Source: Deltaproteobacteria bacterium
Lineage (GTDB): Bacteria > Myxococcota_A > UBA9160 > UBA6930
Assembly: GCA_029261795.1 (NCBI GenBank)
Contig: JAJDAP010000051.1
Location: 25,031 to 89,030, forward strand
Length of the DNA: 64,000 nucleotides
Direction: 5' to 3'
The notes under the pieces are model-generated. The model was not told the DNA's origin, ran no database searches, and was given only the letters and a program-made list of their open reading frames with translations. Positions within the stretch are counted from its first letter, which is position 1. Each line of letters begins with the position of its first letter. This document shows positions 31,199-40,985 of this stretch, in pieces. The position numbers were made by a program, and so were the translations under genes.

Positions 31199-32649
31199 CA
31201 CAGCCCGACAACAACCGCGCCGCCGCCCTGTTCCAGGAACGCTTCGGGATCGATGAGCGTGCCCTCGACGCGGCTCTGGGCACGACCCTCGAGCGTCAGG
31301 TCGACCATGCAGATCTCTTCTTCGAGTACACCACCCAGGATTCCGTGGCGCTGGAAGAAGGCATCGTCAAGAGCGGGGATCGCCATCTGACCCAGGGCGT
31401 CGGAGTCCGCGCGCAATCCGGCGAGCGCCAGGGCTACGCCCATGCCGACGACATCGATCTCGAGAGCGTCCAGTTGGCGGCTACCACCGCTCGCGCCATC
31501 GCCGATGCCGGCGGCGGTGAAACGGCCGTCAGCACGCGCGGCGGGCCCGCGGTTCCGAGCCATGATCTCTACCCGATTGCCCTGGCGCCCACCGATGTGC
31601 CGATCGAGGAAAAGGTCGCCCTGCTCGACGCCATCGATCGTTATGCGCGCGCCCTCGACCCGCATGTCAGCCAGGTGATGGCCAGTGTCGTCTCCCAGAA
31701 TCGGCACCTGATGATCGCGGCCAGCGATGGCACCTGGGTCAGCGATGTCCAGCCGCTGATTCGCCTGAACGTCAGCGTCATCGTCGAATCCGGCGGCCGC
31801 CGCGAGAACGGCTACCAGGGCATGGGCGGCCGCATGGAACTCTCCGGCGTCCTGACGGCCGACGGCTGGCATCCACTGGTCGATGAAGCGGTGCGACTCG
31901 CCCTGGTCAACCTCGAGGCCGTGCCCTGCCCGGCCGGGACCATGGACGTGGTGCTGGGCCCCGGCTGGCCCGGCGTGCTGCTCCACGAGGCCGTGGGCCA
32001 TGGGCTGGAAGGAGACTTCAACCGCAAGAAGACCTCGGTCTTCTCCGATCGTATCGGCGAGCGGGTCGCTGCACCCGGTGTCACCGTCGTCGACGACGGC
32101 ACGATCCCGGGCCGGCGCGGTTCGCTCAACGTCGACGACGAAGGAACCAAGACGCAGCGCACCGTGCTGATCGAAGATGGCATTCTGCGCGGCTACATGC
32201 AGGATCGCTTGAACGCCCGGCTGATGGGCCAGGCGCCCACGGGCAACGGCCGACGCGAAAGTTATGCGCATCTGCCGATGCCCCGCATGACCAATACCTT
32301 CATGCTGGCTGGCCAGGACGATCCGGAAGAAATCCTCCACTCGGTGCGCAACGGTCTCTACGCGGTCTCCTTCGGCGGCGGCCAGGTCGACATCACGAAC
32401 GGGAAGTTCGTGTTCCAGTGCACCGAGGCCTATCGCATCGAGGATGGCCAGGTCACGGCGCCGGTCCGCGGTGCCACGCTGATCGGAAACGGGCCCGACG
32501 TGCTGACCCGGGTCTCGAGAATCGGAAACGATCTCGAAATGGATTGGGGGGTCGGCACCTGCGGCAAGGACGGCCAGGGCGTGCCGGTCGGCGTCGGCCA
32601 GCCCACGCTGCGAATCGACCAGATCACCGTGGGAGGAACCGAGGGATGA
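31195..32649 (+). CDS. tldD: metalloprotease TldD
   Basis: A 484-residue TldD. The zinc motif HEAVGH (His264, Glu265, His268) lies in VLLHEAVGHGLEGD. The C-terminal core includes GNGRRESYAHLPMPRMTNT and TNGKFVFQCTEAYRIEDG, typical of the family. TldD pairs with TldE as a heterodimeric protease acting on unfolded peptides; known roles are CcdA antitoxin turnover and maturation of peptide natural products. tldE follows with an ATGA overlap. No obvious precursor peptide gene is nearby. Confidence 0.95.
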   Translation: MTQPDNNRAAALFQERFGIDERALDAALGTTLERQVDHADLFFEYTTQDSVALEEGIVKSGDRHLTQGVGVRAQSGERQGYAHADDIDLESVQLAATTARAIADAGGGETAVSTRGGPAVPSHDLYPIALAPTDVPIEEKVALLDAIDRYARALDPHVSQVMASVVSQNRHLMIAASDGTWVSDVQPLIRLNVSVIVESGGRRENGYQGMGGRMELSGVLTADGWHPLVDEAVRLALVNLEAVPCPAGTMDVVLGPGWPGVLLHEAVGHGLEGDFNRKKTSVFSDRIGERVAAPGVTVVDDGTIPGRRGSLNVDDEGTKTQRTVLIEDGILRGYMQDRLNARLMGQAPTGNGRRESYAHLPMPRMTNTFMLAGQDDPEEILHSVRNGLYAVSFGGGQVDITNGKFVFQCTEAYRIEDGQVTAPVRGATLIGNGPDVLTRVSRIGNDLEMDWGVGTCGKDGQGVPVGVGQPTLRIDQITVGGTEG

Positions 32650-33995
32650 GCCTCGAACTTGCAACGAGGGCCCTGGAACGAGCGGTGGCGGCCGGGGCGC
32701 ATTCCGGCGACGCGGTGTTGGTGGAGGACGAGTCCACGGAAGTTCGCGTCCGCGACAACGCCATCGATCACGTCACACAGGCCCGCGAACGTTGTCTCGG
32801 CCTACGCCTCTTCGTCGCCACAGAAGGCGGCCTGCGCCAGGCCATCACCTCGACCAGCGACCTCGCCGGCGACGCCGTCGATCGACTGGCCCAGGACACC
32901 GTCGCCCTCGCCCGCGCCACCGCAGCGGATCCGAACGCCGGGCTCCCGGACAGCGGATTCGCGCTCGACTTCCCCGAACTCGAACTGTTCGATCCCGCCG
33001 ATGCGGACATCGATGTCGACCGTCACGTTGGCGACGCGCGCGCTGCCGAGGCCGCCGCCCGTGCGGTCGACCCCCGGATCGTCAATTCCGAGGGCTCGAG
33101 CTCGGATTCGCAGCTTACGCGTGTTGCCTACGCCAACACCGCGGGCTTCGCCGGCGACTACCAGCGGGCCGGCCACTCGTTGGTGAGTAGCCCGATCGCT
33201 GCGGAAAACGGTGAAATGCAGACCGATTATTGGTTCGCCGTCGCCCGCCGACGCAGCGAGCTCGAAAGCCCCGAGTCCGTCGGGCGGCGCGCCGCGGAGC
33301 GGGCCCTCGCCCAGCTCGGCGGCAAGCGCATCGCAACTTGTGAGGTCCCCGTGATCTTCGATCCGCCGACGGCCCGCGGCATCCTCGGAAACCTGGCCGC
33401 CTGCGTCTCCGGCTACGCGGTCTACCGCCAGAGTTCGTTCCTCGCCGAAAAACTCGGCGAACGTATCGCCAGCGATGCCGTGACGATCATCGACGACGGG
33501 CGCCTGCCCGGGGGCCTCGGCAGCAAACCCTTCGATGGCGAAGGTCTCCCCACCGGCAGGAAGACGGTCGTCGAGAACGGCATCCTGCGGAGCTTCCTGC
33601 TCGATCACTACTCCGCCAGGAAACTCGGGCTCGCTTCGACCGGAAACGCGTCCAGGAGCGCCGGCAGCGCCCCCGGGGTGGCGCCGACCAACCTGTGGAT
33701 CGAACCCGGCGCCCAAAGTCTCGACGAGCTGGTGCAAACTATGGGGCGCGGCCTGCTGGTCACCAAGCTCTTCGGGCACGGCTTCAATCCCGTCACCGGA
33801 GATTTCTCCCGCGGCGCCGCAGGCGTCTGGATCGAGAACGGAGAGGCCGTGCACCCTGTCGAAGAAATCACCGTAGCTGGAAACCTGGCCGACATGCTGG
33901 CCGACATCGACGCCGTCGGGAACGACCTGCTTTGGATGGGAAGCGTTGCGGCACCATCGCTGCGCGTCAGCCGCATGACCGTGGCAGGCGAATAA
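32646..33995 (+). CDS. pmbA: metalloprotease subunit TldE/PmbA
   Basis: A 449-residue partner of TldD from ATG 32646; the open frame upstream lies inside tldD. It lacks the HExxxH motif, as expected for the non-catalytic subunit. Family features are YANTAGFAGDYQ, VIFDPPTARGILGN, the SSFLAEKLGERI segment and GFNPVTGDFSRGAAGVWIENG. The heterodimer cleft encloses the TldD active site. Two-gene synteny makes the pair secure. Confidence 0.93.
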   Translation: MSLELATRALERAVAAGAHSGDAVLVEDESTEVRVRDNAIDHVTQARERCLGLRLFVATEGGLRQAITSTSDLAGDAVDRLAQDTVALARATAADPNAGLPDSGFALDFPELELFDPADADIDVDRHVGDARAAEAAARAVDPRIVNSEGSSSDSQLTRVAYANTAGFAGDYQRAGHSLVSSPIAAENGEMQTDYWFAVARRRSELESPESVGRRAAERALAQLGGKRIATCEVPVIFDPPTARGILGNLAACVSGYAVYRQSSFLAEKLGERIASDAVTIIDDGRLPGGLGSKPFDGEGLPTGRKTVVENGILRSFLLDHYSARKLGLASTGNASRSAGSAPGVAPTNLWIEPGAQSLDELVQTMGRGLLVTKLFGHGFNPVTGDFSRGAAGVWIENGEAVHPVEEITVAGNLADMLADIDAVGNDLLWMGSVAAPSLRVSRMTVAGE

Positions 33996-33996
33996 C

Positions 33997-34872
33997 ATGT
34001 CGGCCCCCCAGATCATGCAGGGCATGACCCTACCCGACGTCGATGTCTGGTCGGAGCGGGTCACGGTGGCGCTCGGCCAGAACCCGAGCGCATTCGCCGG
34101 GCCCGGAACGAACACATACCTGGTCGGCACCGGCCCCGAGCGCCTGCTCATCGATCCAGGCGAGGGCAAGGACAGCTACCTCGGAATTCTCGAGGATGGC
34201 ATGAAGGCGGCCGGCTGTGAGCGTATCGGCGCGATCGTCTTGACCCACGGCCACCCCGACCACATCGGCGGTGTCCGCTCGGTGCTGGAGCGATTCGGCC
34301 GCGTGCCGGTCTGGAAGTTCAGCTATCCACCGTTCGATGAAGGCTATGCCGATCTCGAGATGATCGACCTCGCCGATGGCGGCAGCGTCAAGACCAAAGG
34401 CGCCACGCTTCGCGCCGTGCACACGCCCGGCCACGCGCCGGATCACCTCTGCTTCATCCTCGAGGAAGAGCGCTCCCTGTTCTCCGGCGACAACGTGCTC
34501 GGCGTCGGCACCACCATCATCCCCGCGACGTCGGGAGACCTCGGCCAGTACATGGACTCCCTCGAACGCTTGTTGGCCGAGAATCCGACCGCGATCTACC
34601 CGGCACACGGACCCAAGATCGAGGACGCACCGGCCAAGATCCGCGAGTACATCGCCCATCGCAACGAGCGAGAGCAACAGATCGTGGTCGAGCTCGCCAA
34701 GGGGCCGCGCACGCCGATGACCATGGTCAAGGTCATCTACGCCGCCTATCCCGAGAACCTCCACGCCCCGGCCTGTCAGAGCGTCACCCAACATCTGATG
34801 AAGCTCGAACGCGAGGGACGCGCCCAGCACCGCGGTGACGACCTCGTCACGGCAACCTGGAGCCCAATTTGA
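33997..34872 (+). CDS. metallo-beta-lactamase-fold hydrolase (LACTB2-like)
   Basis: A 291-residue MBL protein. Metal ligands lie in THGHPDH (residues 83-89), the HTPGHAPDHLCF segment, LFSGDNVLG and YPAHGP. The C-terminal ~70 residues (HRNEREQQIVVEL to the basic EREGRAQHRGDD) form the winged-helix tail of LACTB2-like enzymes, some of which are endoribonucleases. Hydrolysis of RNA or a thioester/lactone are both possible. It starts one base after tldE and ends overlapping the HEAT gene. Confidence 0.88.
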   Translation: MSAPQIMQGMTLPDVDVWSERVTVALGQNPSAFAGPGTNTYLVGTGPERLLIDPGEGKDSYLGILEDGMKAAGCERIGAIVLTHGHPDHIGGVRSVLERFGRVPVWKFSYPPFDEGYADLEMIDLADGGSVKTKGATLRAVHTPGHAPDHLCFILEEERSLFSGDNVLGVGTTIIPATSGDLGQYMDSLERLLAENPTAIYPAHGPKIEDAPAKIREYIAHRNEREQQIVVELAKGPRTPMTMVKVIYAAYPENLHAPACQSVTQHLMKLEREGRAQHRGDDLVTATWSPI

Positions 34873-35678
34873 AACACACGCTTCTTGCGCAGTTCTCGAG
34901 CCCGGATCCTGAAGTCCGCCGGGCCGCCTGTCAGGCTGCGCAAGTGGACGAGTCTGCGGTCGTCCTCTCCGAAGCACTCTCCGAGCTACTCGGAGATCCG
35001 GTGAAGGCCGTCGGCCGGGCGGCCTCGGATGCCCTGGTCGCAATCGGGCGCGAGCCCGAGAGGGTGGCGGCGTCCCTCGAACGAGCACTGCACTCGAACG
35101 ACCCGAAGCGCCGCTGGCGAGCCGCATTCACCGCGGCAAGAATCGGCCCGCCGGACCCGCTGCTGCTTCCCGCGTTGATCGAAGGGCTCGGCAGTGTCGA
35201 TTCCGACGTCCGCTGGGCCTCCGCGCGGGTGGTCGTGGAGATGGGCCGCTTCCACGCGGAAGTGCTCACCCAGGTCGTGGGCCTGGCACGCGGCGGCGAG
35301 AGCCCTGTCGTGCGGCGGATGGCCACCTTCGCGCTGCGAGAAATTGCACCCAACCGACCGGAGTCCGCCCAGGTCCTGATGGAAGCGGTCAGCGATTCGG
35401 ATCTCCACGTGCGCCGTGCAGCGATGACGGCCATGGCTTCGCTCGATTCTCCGCCCGCCCCGCTCGCCGACCGCGTCCTCGAAGCGCTGCGCTCGGACCC
35501 GGATGCGGCGACCCGACGTCTCGCCGCCCTGGCCCTGGGAGAACTCGGCGCCGCTCACCCGGAAGCCGTTCCCAGCGCGACCGGCGCGGCGCTGGCCGAC
35601 GCGCGTGACAGTGAAGATCCGGACTTGCGCCGCGCCGTCGAGCGCGCCCTCGCCCGACTCGAGACCGGAAGGCCCTGA
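34869..35678 (+). CDS. HEAT-repeat protein
   Basis: A 269-residue alpha-solenoid built from about seven HEAT repeats of ~31 residues with the recurring pattern D.....R..AA.AL. Examples are DPEVRRAACQAAQ, DPVKAVGRAASDAL, DSDVRWASARVVVEM, SPVVRRMATFALREI, DLHVRRAAMTAMASL and DAATRRLAALALGEL. No catalytic motif or signal peptide is seen, so it is probably a cytoplasmic scaffold. The start is TTG 34869, whose TTGA overlaps the upstream stop. Partner unknown. Confidence 0.8.
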   Translation: MKHTLLAQFSSPDPEVRRAACQAAQVDESAVVLSEALSELLGDPVKAVGRAASDALVAIGREPERVAASLERALHSNDPKRRWRAAFTAARIGPPDPLLLPALIEGLGSVDSDVRWASARVVVEMGRFHAEVLTQVVGLARGGESPVVRRMATFALREIAPNRPESAQVLMEAVSDSDLHVRRAAMTAMASLDSPPAPLADRVLEALRSDPDAATRRLAALALGELGAAHPEAVPSATGAALADARDSEDPDLRRAVERALARLETGRP

Positions 35679-35683
35679 CCCAG

Positions 35684-36913
35684 GTGCGACGCTCCGAATT
35701 CTATCGGGACGCGGATCCGGAAAGCCGCGGCCCGCTGCGCGGCCTGCGCGTGGTCGAGTTGACCACCACCTGGGCCGGTCCCATGTGCGGCAGCCTGCTC
35801 GCCGACATGGGCGCCGATGTGATCAAGGTCGAGCATCCGAACGGCGAGGTGGCGCGGCGCTCGCCGCCCTTCCTGCCCGGCACGAATCCGCCGGTTTCCT
35901 TCATGCAGGCCACCGTCAATCGCAACAAGCGCAGTCTCAGCCTCGACCTGCACGATGCCCGCGGTCGGGATGTCTTTCGGCAGCTCGTGGCCACGGCCGA
36001 CATCGTGGTCGAGAACTTCCGCCCTGGCGCCCTCGAACAGTGGGGCGTCGGCTGGGAAGCGCTCCGCGCGATGCGGCAAGACCTGATCCTGGTCTCGATC
36101 TCGGGCTACGGCCAATACGGCCGTGATCACGACCGCGCCGGCTACGACCCGCTCGCCCAGGCCGCGAGCGGCTACCTGTCCTTGAACGGCGACCCGGATG
36201 GGGAGCCGGTCAAGAGCCCGACCTTCATCGGCGACGATCTCGGCGGCTTGCACGCGGCCCTCGCCGCCCTCGCTGCCCTCCACCATCGCGACCGCACGGG
36301 CGAGGGACAGCACATCGACGTGGCACTGCTCGATGCCATGTTATTCCAGTCGACCGGCTATCTGACACTCGGCGCGATGGGTGCAGAGCTTCCTCGCATG
36401 GGCAATCAGTTCCGCATCGCGGCTCCGGCCAACACCTACCGCTGCCGCGACGGCGAAGTGATGGCCGGCATCCTGACCGACGCCCACTGGAAACGCCTCG
36501 CTGCGCTGATCGATCGCCCGGAACTCGCCGAGGACCCGAGTTACGCCACCACGGCCGCTCGCGTCGCGCGACGCGAGACCGTCGACACACTGCTTCGAAC
36601 CTGGCTCTCGGAACGAACCGTCGCCGAAGCCGAGGATGCGTTCGTCGCCGTCGGACTTCCCCTCGCACCGGTACGCAGCTACGCCCAGGCCGCCGCCCAC
36701 CCACACACGGCCGATCGCGACATGTTGCAACCCACCGAGACCGAGGGAAACGCAGCGGTTCCGATCGTGGGCCCTGCCGCCAAGTTCTCACGCACCCCGA
36801 CCCGAGTGCGAACTGGAGCCCCGGCGTTGGGTGCCCATACCCACGAGATCCTCGAAGAACTCGGGCTCAGCGAAGAGGAACGAACGGCGCTGGCCCGCGA
36901 TCGCGTCACGTAG
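35684..36913 (+). CDS. type III CoA-transferase (CaiB/BaiF family)
   Basis: A 409-residue CaiB/BaiF protein moving CoA between carboxylic acids. The N-terminus has LRVVELTTTWAGPMCGSLLADMGADVIKVE, folded as NRNKRSLSLDL and VVENFRPGALEQWG. The catalytic Asp is Asp155 in AGYDPLAQAASG. The C-terminal swap region shows AAPANTYRCRDGEVM and LAPVRSYAQAAAHP. GTG 35684 is 5 bases after the HEAT gene. The acyl substrate cannot be read from sequence. Confidence 0.93.
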   Translation: MRRSEFYRDADPESRGPLRGLRVVELTTTWAGPMCGSLLADMGADVIKVEHPNGEVARRSPPFLPGTNPPVSFMQATVNRNKRSLSLDLHDARGRDVFRQLVATADIVVENFRPGALEQWGVGWEALRAMRQDLILVSISGYGQYGRDHDRAGYDPLAQAASGYLSLNGDPDGEPVKSPTFIGDDLGGLHAALAALAALHHRDRTGEGQHIDVALLDAMLFQSTGYLTLGAMGAELPRMGNQFRIAAPANTYRCRDGEVMAGILTDAHWKRLAALIDRPELAEDPSYATTAARVARRETVDTLLRTWLSERTVAEAEDAFVAVGLPLAPVRSYAQAAAHPHTADRDMLQPTETEGNAAVPIVGPAAKFSRTPTRVRTGAPALGAHTHEILEELGLSEEERTALARDRVT

Positions 36914-36945
36914 TCCAGCGTCGGCTGCGCACCCCCGATAAACCG

Positions 36946-36974
36946 CTGGTCGCCGCGCGCGCCGAGGCTAGACT
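36946..36974 (+). promoter_or_regulatory. possible rubrerythrin promoter
   Basis: TAGACT at 36969-36974 could be a -10 box, with a poor CTGGTC -35 at 36946-36951 (17-base spacer). It lies 45 bases before the start codon. The same hexamer precedes tRNA-Leu. Confidence 0.3.
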
Positions 36975-37019
36975 CCACGGCCTCGATTCCGGGATGAACC
37001 AACAAGGAGAGCAACTTCC

Positions 37020-37445
<426 letters not shown>

Positions 37446-37477
37446 CGCGAGGCGACGCCGACGGGCAGATGGATCGA

Positions 37478-37508
37478 GGGCAGGGTCGCAAGCGGCCCTG
37501 CCCTTTTT
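37478..37508 (+). terminator. intrinsic terminator after rubrerythrin
   Basis: GGGCAGGG (37478-37485) pairs with CCCTGCCC (37496-37503) across a 10-base loop and is followed by TTTTT. It should end or attenuate transcription between rubrerythrin and the Fe-S gene. Confidence 0.85.
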
Positions 37509-37532
37509 CGTTCAGGTAGGAACGGGAGAAGC

Positions 37533-38825
37533 ATGAAGGTCGAGCTGCCGGAAACCCCCGGCGAAGCGTGGTCCTACGAGGACCCTCGGTACGGGGACTG
37601 GACTTCCATCGAGACGGAGCTGCGCCGGGTCGGCGAGGTGTGCCATCAATGCCGCCGCTGTCTGCCCCTCTGCCCGTCCTTTCCGAAGCTATTCGAGCTG
37701 GTGGATGCGAGCGAGGCCGAGATCGCGGGCGTCACGATGGCCGGCTTCGATGAGGTGAACGAGCTCTGTTACCACTGCAAGCTCTGCTACAACCATTGCC
37801 CCTACACCCCGCCCCATGAATGGGACGTCGACTTCCCCGCACTGATGCGCCGCCAGCAACTTGCTCGCGCCAAGCGCGACGGCGTCCCGATCGCGCGCAA
37901 GCTCACCACCAATACCGATTTGCTAGGCAAGCTGGGCTCGCTCGCGCCGCCCTTGATGAACTTCGCCAATCGCAACCGGCTCTCGCGGGTGGTGATGGAA
38001 AAGACCGTGGGAATCCATCGCGACTGGGTGCAGCCGTCGTTCTATCACGAGACGGTCGAGCGTTGGTTCGCCAAGCGGAACGCACCGAAAATCGAAGGTT
38101 CGGGCGGCCATGTCGTTCTGTTCACGACCTGCTCGGTGAACTACAACGATCCGATCGCCGGACGTTCGGCGGTATTGGTCCTGGAACGAAGCGATGTGAA
38201 GGTCGAGATCGCCTACTCGCGCTGCTGCGGCATGCCCTTCACAGACACGGGTGACATGGACGCGGCCCGGCGGAACGCCCGTCAGAACGTTGCCGAGCTG
38301 CTCCCCTACGTGAAAGCCGGCGCCACGGTCATCGTCCCGGGCCCCTCCTGTTCCCTGATGCTCAAGGAGGAATACCCGCGGCTGCTACCCGATGACGACG
38401 CTGCAAGGCGGGTTGCCGAGGCCACCCAGGACCTGATGGAGTACCTCTACGACCTGGCTCGCGCCAAGAAGATGAACCGCGAGTTCGAGCGTTCGCTCGG
38501 CACCGTTGCCTATCATGCTCCGTGCCATCTGCGCGCCCAGAACATCGGCTTCCGTTCTCGGGATCTGCTGAAGCTCTGCTCCGAGGAGGTCGTGCTGATC
38601 GATGCGTGCTCGGGCGTCGACGGTACCTGGGGCATGCAGGCGCGCTTCCATGAGGCGTCGATGACGGTGGCCAACAAGATGCTCGATCGGATCGATCAGG
38701 CCGGGCCCGACCACATCGCCACCGACTGCCCGCTCTCGGCACTTCGCATCGAGGAGGGGCTTCAGCGCAAGGCCGTCCATCCCGTGGTCCTGATGCGGCA
38801 CGCCTACGGACTCGCCGCCGAATGA
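37533..38825 (+). CDS. Fe-S oxidoreductase with two [4Fe-4S] motifs and CCG domains (GlpC/HdrD-like)
   Basis: A 430-residue soluble electron-transfer protein. Two ferredoxin motifs are clear: Cys37, 40, 43, 47 ([11 protein letters not shown]) and Cys78, 81, 84, 88 ([11 protein letters not shown]). Two cysteine-rich CCG-type regions follow: [14 protein letters not shown] and, later, [11 protein letters not shown] with [12 protein letters not shown]. These resemble GlpC and heterodisulfide reductase subunit D/B. With rubrerythrin upstream and DUF3501 downstream it forms a recurrent gene trio, so it may pass electrons to rubrerythrin. The start is 24 bases past the terminator. Confidence 0.9.
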   Translation: MKVELPETPGEAWSYEDPRYGDWTSIETELRRVGEVCHQCRRCLPLCPSFPKLFELVDASEAEIAGVTMAGFDEVNELCYHCKLCYNHCPYTPPHEWDVDFPALMRRQQLARAKRDGVPIARKLTTNTDLLGKLGSLAPPLMNFANRNRLSRVVMEKTVGIHRDWVQPSFYHETVERWFAKRNAPKIEGSGGHVVLFTTCSVNYNDPIAGRSAVLVLERSDVKVEIAYSRCCGMPFTDTGDMDAARRNARQNVAELLPYVKAGATVIVPGPSCSLMLKEEYPRLLPDDDAARRVAEATQDLMEYLYDLARAKKMNREFERSLGTVAYHAPCHLRAQNIGFRSRDLLKLCSEEVVLIDACSGVDGTWGMQARFHEASMTVANKMLDRIDQAGPDHIATDCPLSALRIEEGLQRKAVHPVVLMRHAYGLAAE

Positions 38826-39709
38826 AGCCGCTCGCCCTCGAGGACATTCCCAGCGCGGCCGTTTTCGAGGCCTGTCGAACAGAGCTTCGCGAGAAAGTCA
38901 TCGCCCACAAGAATCGGCGGCGGATCTCCATCGGGCACCGCGTCAGCTTGTTGTTCGAAGATCGAGAGACCCTGCGTTGGCAGATTCTCGAAATGTGTCG
39001 CGTCGAGGGGACCCTTGATGCCGCGGGCATCCAACAGGAACTCGACGTCTACAACGAGCTGATCCCTGGCGACTCCGAACTCTCGGCAACGCTCTTCATC
39101 GAGATCACCGATCTCGCCGAGATCCGACCGGAGCTCGACCGACTGATCGGCATGGACGAGCACGTGCTCCTCGAGATCGGCGGCGAGCCGGTTCGCGCGA
39201 GCTTCGACCCGAAGCAGATGGAGGAAGATCGTCTCTCAGCGGTCCAGTACATCCGCTTCACACTGACCTCCCGGCAGGCCCGGTCCCTCAGCCGGGGCGA
39301 CGTCCCGGTGCGCCTGGCCGTCGATCACGCCGCGTATCAGGCCACAACCGAGCTGCCAGCGGTGCTTCGCGAAGGCCTGGCGCGCGATCTCGCCGGCGGC
39401 TGCGACCCCCTGATCGATTTCTCCGCGATCGAACCGGTCGAAGTCCCCGCAGATACGGTGATCGTTTCGCGAGGACGGGTCCGCGCGATCCGGCCGGCCC
39501 GGGTGCGCGCACCGGGCCACGTCGTGGTGGAAGCCATCGATTGCGCGCTGCCCTACCCGGCGCTCCCGGCGGATCTGCTGGCGGAGCTTCATGGGCTCGC
39601 CCAGGAGATCGCCAAGGCACTGATCGGCTCCCATGGCCGCTGCCGTATCTCGCTCGATGCCACCTCGGTGCCCGTACGCATCGATGTGTATGCGCCACCG
39701 GGCCCCTGA
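38822..39709 (+). CDS. DUF3501 protein with extra C-terminal domain
   Basis: A 295-residue protein. Residues ~1-190 match DUF3501 ([68 protein letters not shown]). DUF3501 proteins usually end near 190-200 residues; here ~100 more residues follow (IEPVEVPADTVIVSRGRVRA, LPADLLAELHGLAQEIA), which I do not recognise. The ATG overlaps the Fe-S gene stop. The family has no established function, but its neighbours point to peroxide or redox metabolism. Confidence 0.82.
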   Translation: MKPLALEDIPSAAVFEACRTELREKVIAHKNRRRISIGHRVSLLFEDRETLRWQILEMCRVEGTLDAAGIQQELDVYNELIPGDSELSATLFIEITDLAEIRPELDRLIGMDEHVLLEIGGEPVRASFDPKQMEEDRLSAVQYIRFTLTSRQARSLSRGDVPVRLAVDHAAYQATTELPAVLREGLARDLAGGCDPLIDFSAIEPVEVPADTVIVSRGRVRAIRPARVRAPGHVVVEAIDCALPYPALPADLLAELHGLAQEIAKALIGSHGRCRISLDATSVPVRIDVYAPPGP

Positions 39710-39715
39710 CCGGAA

Positions 39716-40048
39716 CTACTGGATCCGCACCCGGCGCGAGAAGCCCTCGTCGTAGCCATGGAAGTGCTCGAGACGTTCTTCGGGCCACTTCCAGCAGTAG
39801 TAGCCCGAGCCATTGTCGAAATCGACGAGCCAGGCCCCCTTCACTTCGACGCCGAGCGCCTCCATCTCGCGTACCCAACGGCTCGCGATGGCGTCGATCC
39901 GTTCTCGCGCTTGCTTGCGAAACACCTCCTCCGAGGACTCGCCCTGCTCGGCTAGCGCCTCGACTTCTTCGACGGCGGAGGCCGTGCGCCGGATCACCTC
40001 GGGCATCATTTCCAAGGCGCCGGCGAGGCTCCATTCCCGGCCCGACAT
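39716..40048 (-). CDS. DUF2203 family protein
   Basis: A 110-residue protein with the DUF2203 signature at the C-terminus: VKGAWLVDFDNGSGYYCWKW, followed by a segment ending GFSRRVRIQ. The N-terminal half is predicted helical (MMPEVIRRTASAVEEVEAL). No function is established for the family. It lies one base after the mlaD stop on the same strand and may share its transcript. The plus-strand DUF3501 gene converges on it, with 6 bases between stops. Confidence 0.75.
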   Translation of the reverse strand: MSGREWSLAGALEMMPEVIRRTASAVEEVEALAEQGESSEEVFRKQARERIDAIASRWVREMEALGVEVKGAWLVDFDNGSGYYCWKWPEERLEHFHGYDEGFSRRVRIQ

Positions 40049-40049
40049 G

Positions 40050-40985
40050 TTATTCCTCGTCAGTGGAGAGCTCGACCAAGGTGCGCACCACCGTGCTGCG
40101 CCGAGCGCCCCCGATCAGCGCCTTGAGGTCGGCGTAGAGGCTCGGGTCGTTGACCAGCAGCGCCATCGTGCCATCGCCTTCGTCGATCTTGGAAAGGATG
40201 CTCTCCAATCGTGAGCCGGCCATCAGCGTCTCGTTGATGAGCTGCTCGTTCGCCGGTTCGTAGATCAGATCGTGGAGGATGCCATCACCCACCTGGATCT
40301 CGGAGAGCATGTTCTCCAGGGTGGCCAGCGAGCGTCCGACACTGTCGAGTTCGCTTCCCTGGTACGGGTCGTAGATCAAGCTGTGCAGCATGCCTTCGCC
40401 CTCCTGGATCTCGGTGACGATGCCCGAGAGGGCCGCGGCGGCATTGGCCACGCCTTCGATTCCCTGGGAGTCACCGAAATCTTCCACCACTTTGTTGGTA
40501 TTCGCCGCGAGCAACGCGATGTTGTCGATCGCTTCGGTCCCACGAACGATCGCGTCATTCAAATCGATCGGGCTGACCGAGGCGATCTCGTTGGTGTCCT
40601 GGAGCACCCGCCCGCGCGGCGAGCCCATCGTGAGGGAGACGAACTTGTCCCCCAGCAGGCCGATCGTTCCGATACTGGCCACCGAGTCGCTGCGGATCCG
40701 ATCCTGGACGCTGCCGTCGACCTCGAGCACCACCCGCACCGGCGGCCGGTCGTCTTCCAGCGGGGCGAAACTGACCTCCCGGATGCGTCCCACGTCCTTG
40801 CCCGCGAGGCGGACCGGCGAGCCCGTGACGAGGCCCTGGACATCGTCGAAGTAGGTGATGAGCGCATAACGTTCCTGCAGCAGGCCCGCGTCCGAACCCA
40901 GGTTCGCCAACACGAAGGCGGCCGTGATCAGCGAACCGACCGCCACGGCTCCCACGATCAGGCTCAGGCGACTTCGTTCATCCAT
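40050..40985 (-). CDS. mlaD: MCE-domain lipid transport protein MlaD
   Basis: A 311-residue substrate-binding subunit of an Mla ABC transporter. One N-terminal membrane segment (about 8-28) is followed by the MCE domain: YALITYFDDVQGLVTGSPVRLAG, then VGRIREVSF and IGTIGLLGDKFVSL. The ~170-residue C-terminal part is helical with repeated EIQEGEGMLHSLIYDP- and EIQVGDGILHDLIYEP-like units, making it longer than the ~180-residue E. coli MlaD. ATG 40985 overlaps the mlaF stop by 8 bases. It moves phospholipids between inner and outer membranes. Confidence 0.92.
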   Translation of the reverse strand: MDERSRLSLIVGAVAVGSLITAAFVLANLGSDAGLLQERYALITYFDDVQGLVTGSPVRLAGKDVGRIREVSFAPLEDDRPPVRVVLEVDGSVQDRIRSDSVASIGTIGLLGDKFVSLTMGSPRGRVLQDTNEIASVSPIDLNDAIVRGTEAIDNIALLAANTNKVVEDFGDSQGIEGVANAAAALSGIVTEIQEGEGMLHSLIYDPYQGSELDSVGRSLATLENMLSEIQVGDGILHDLIYEPANEQLINETLMAGSRLESILSKIDEGDGTMALLVNDPSLYADLKALIGGARRSTVVRTLVELSTDEE

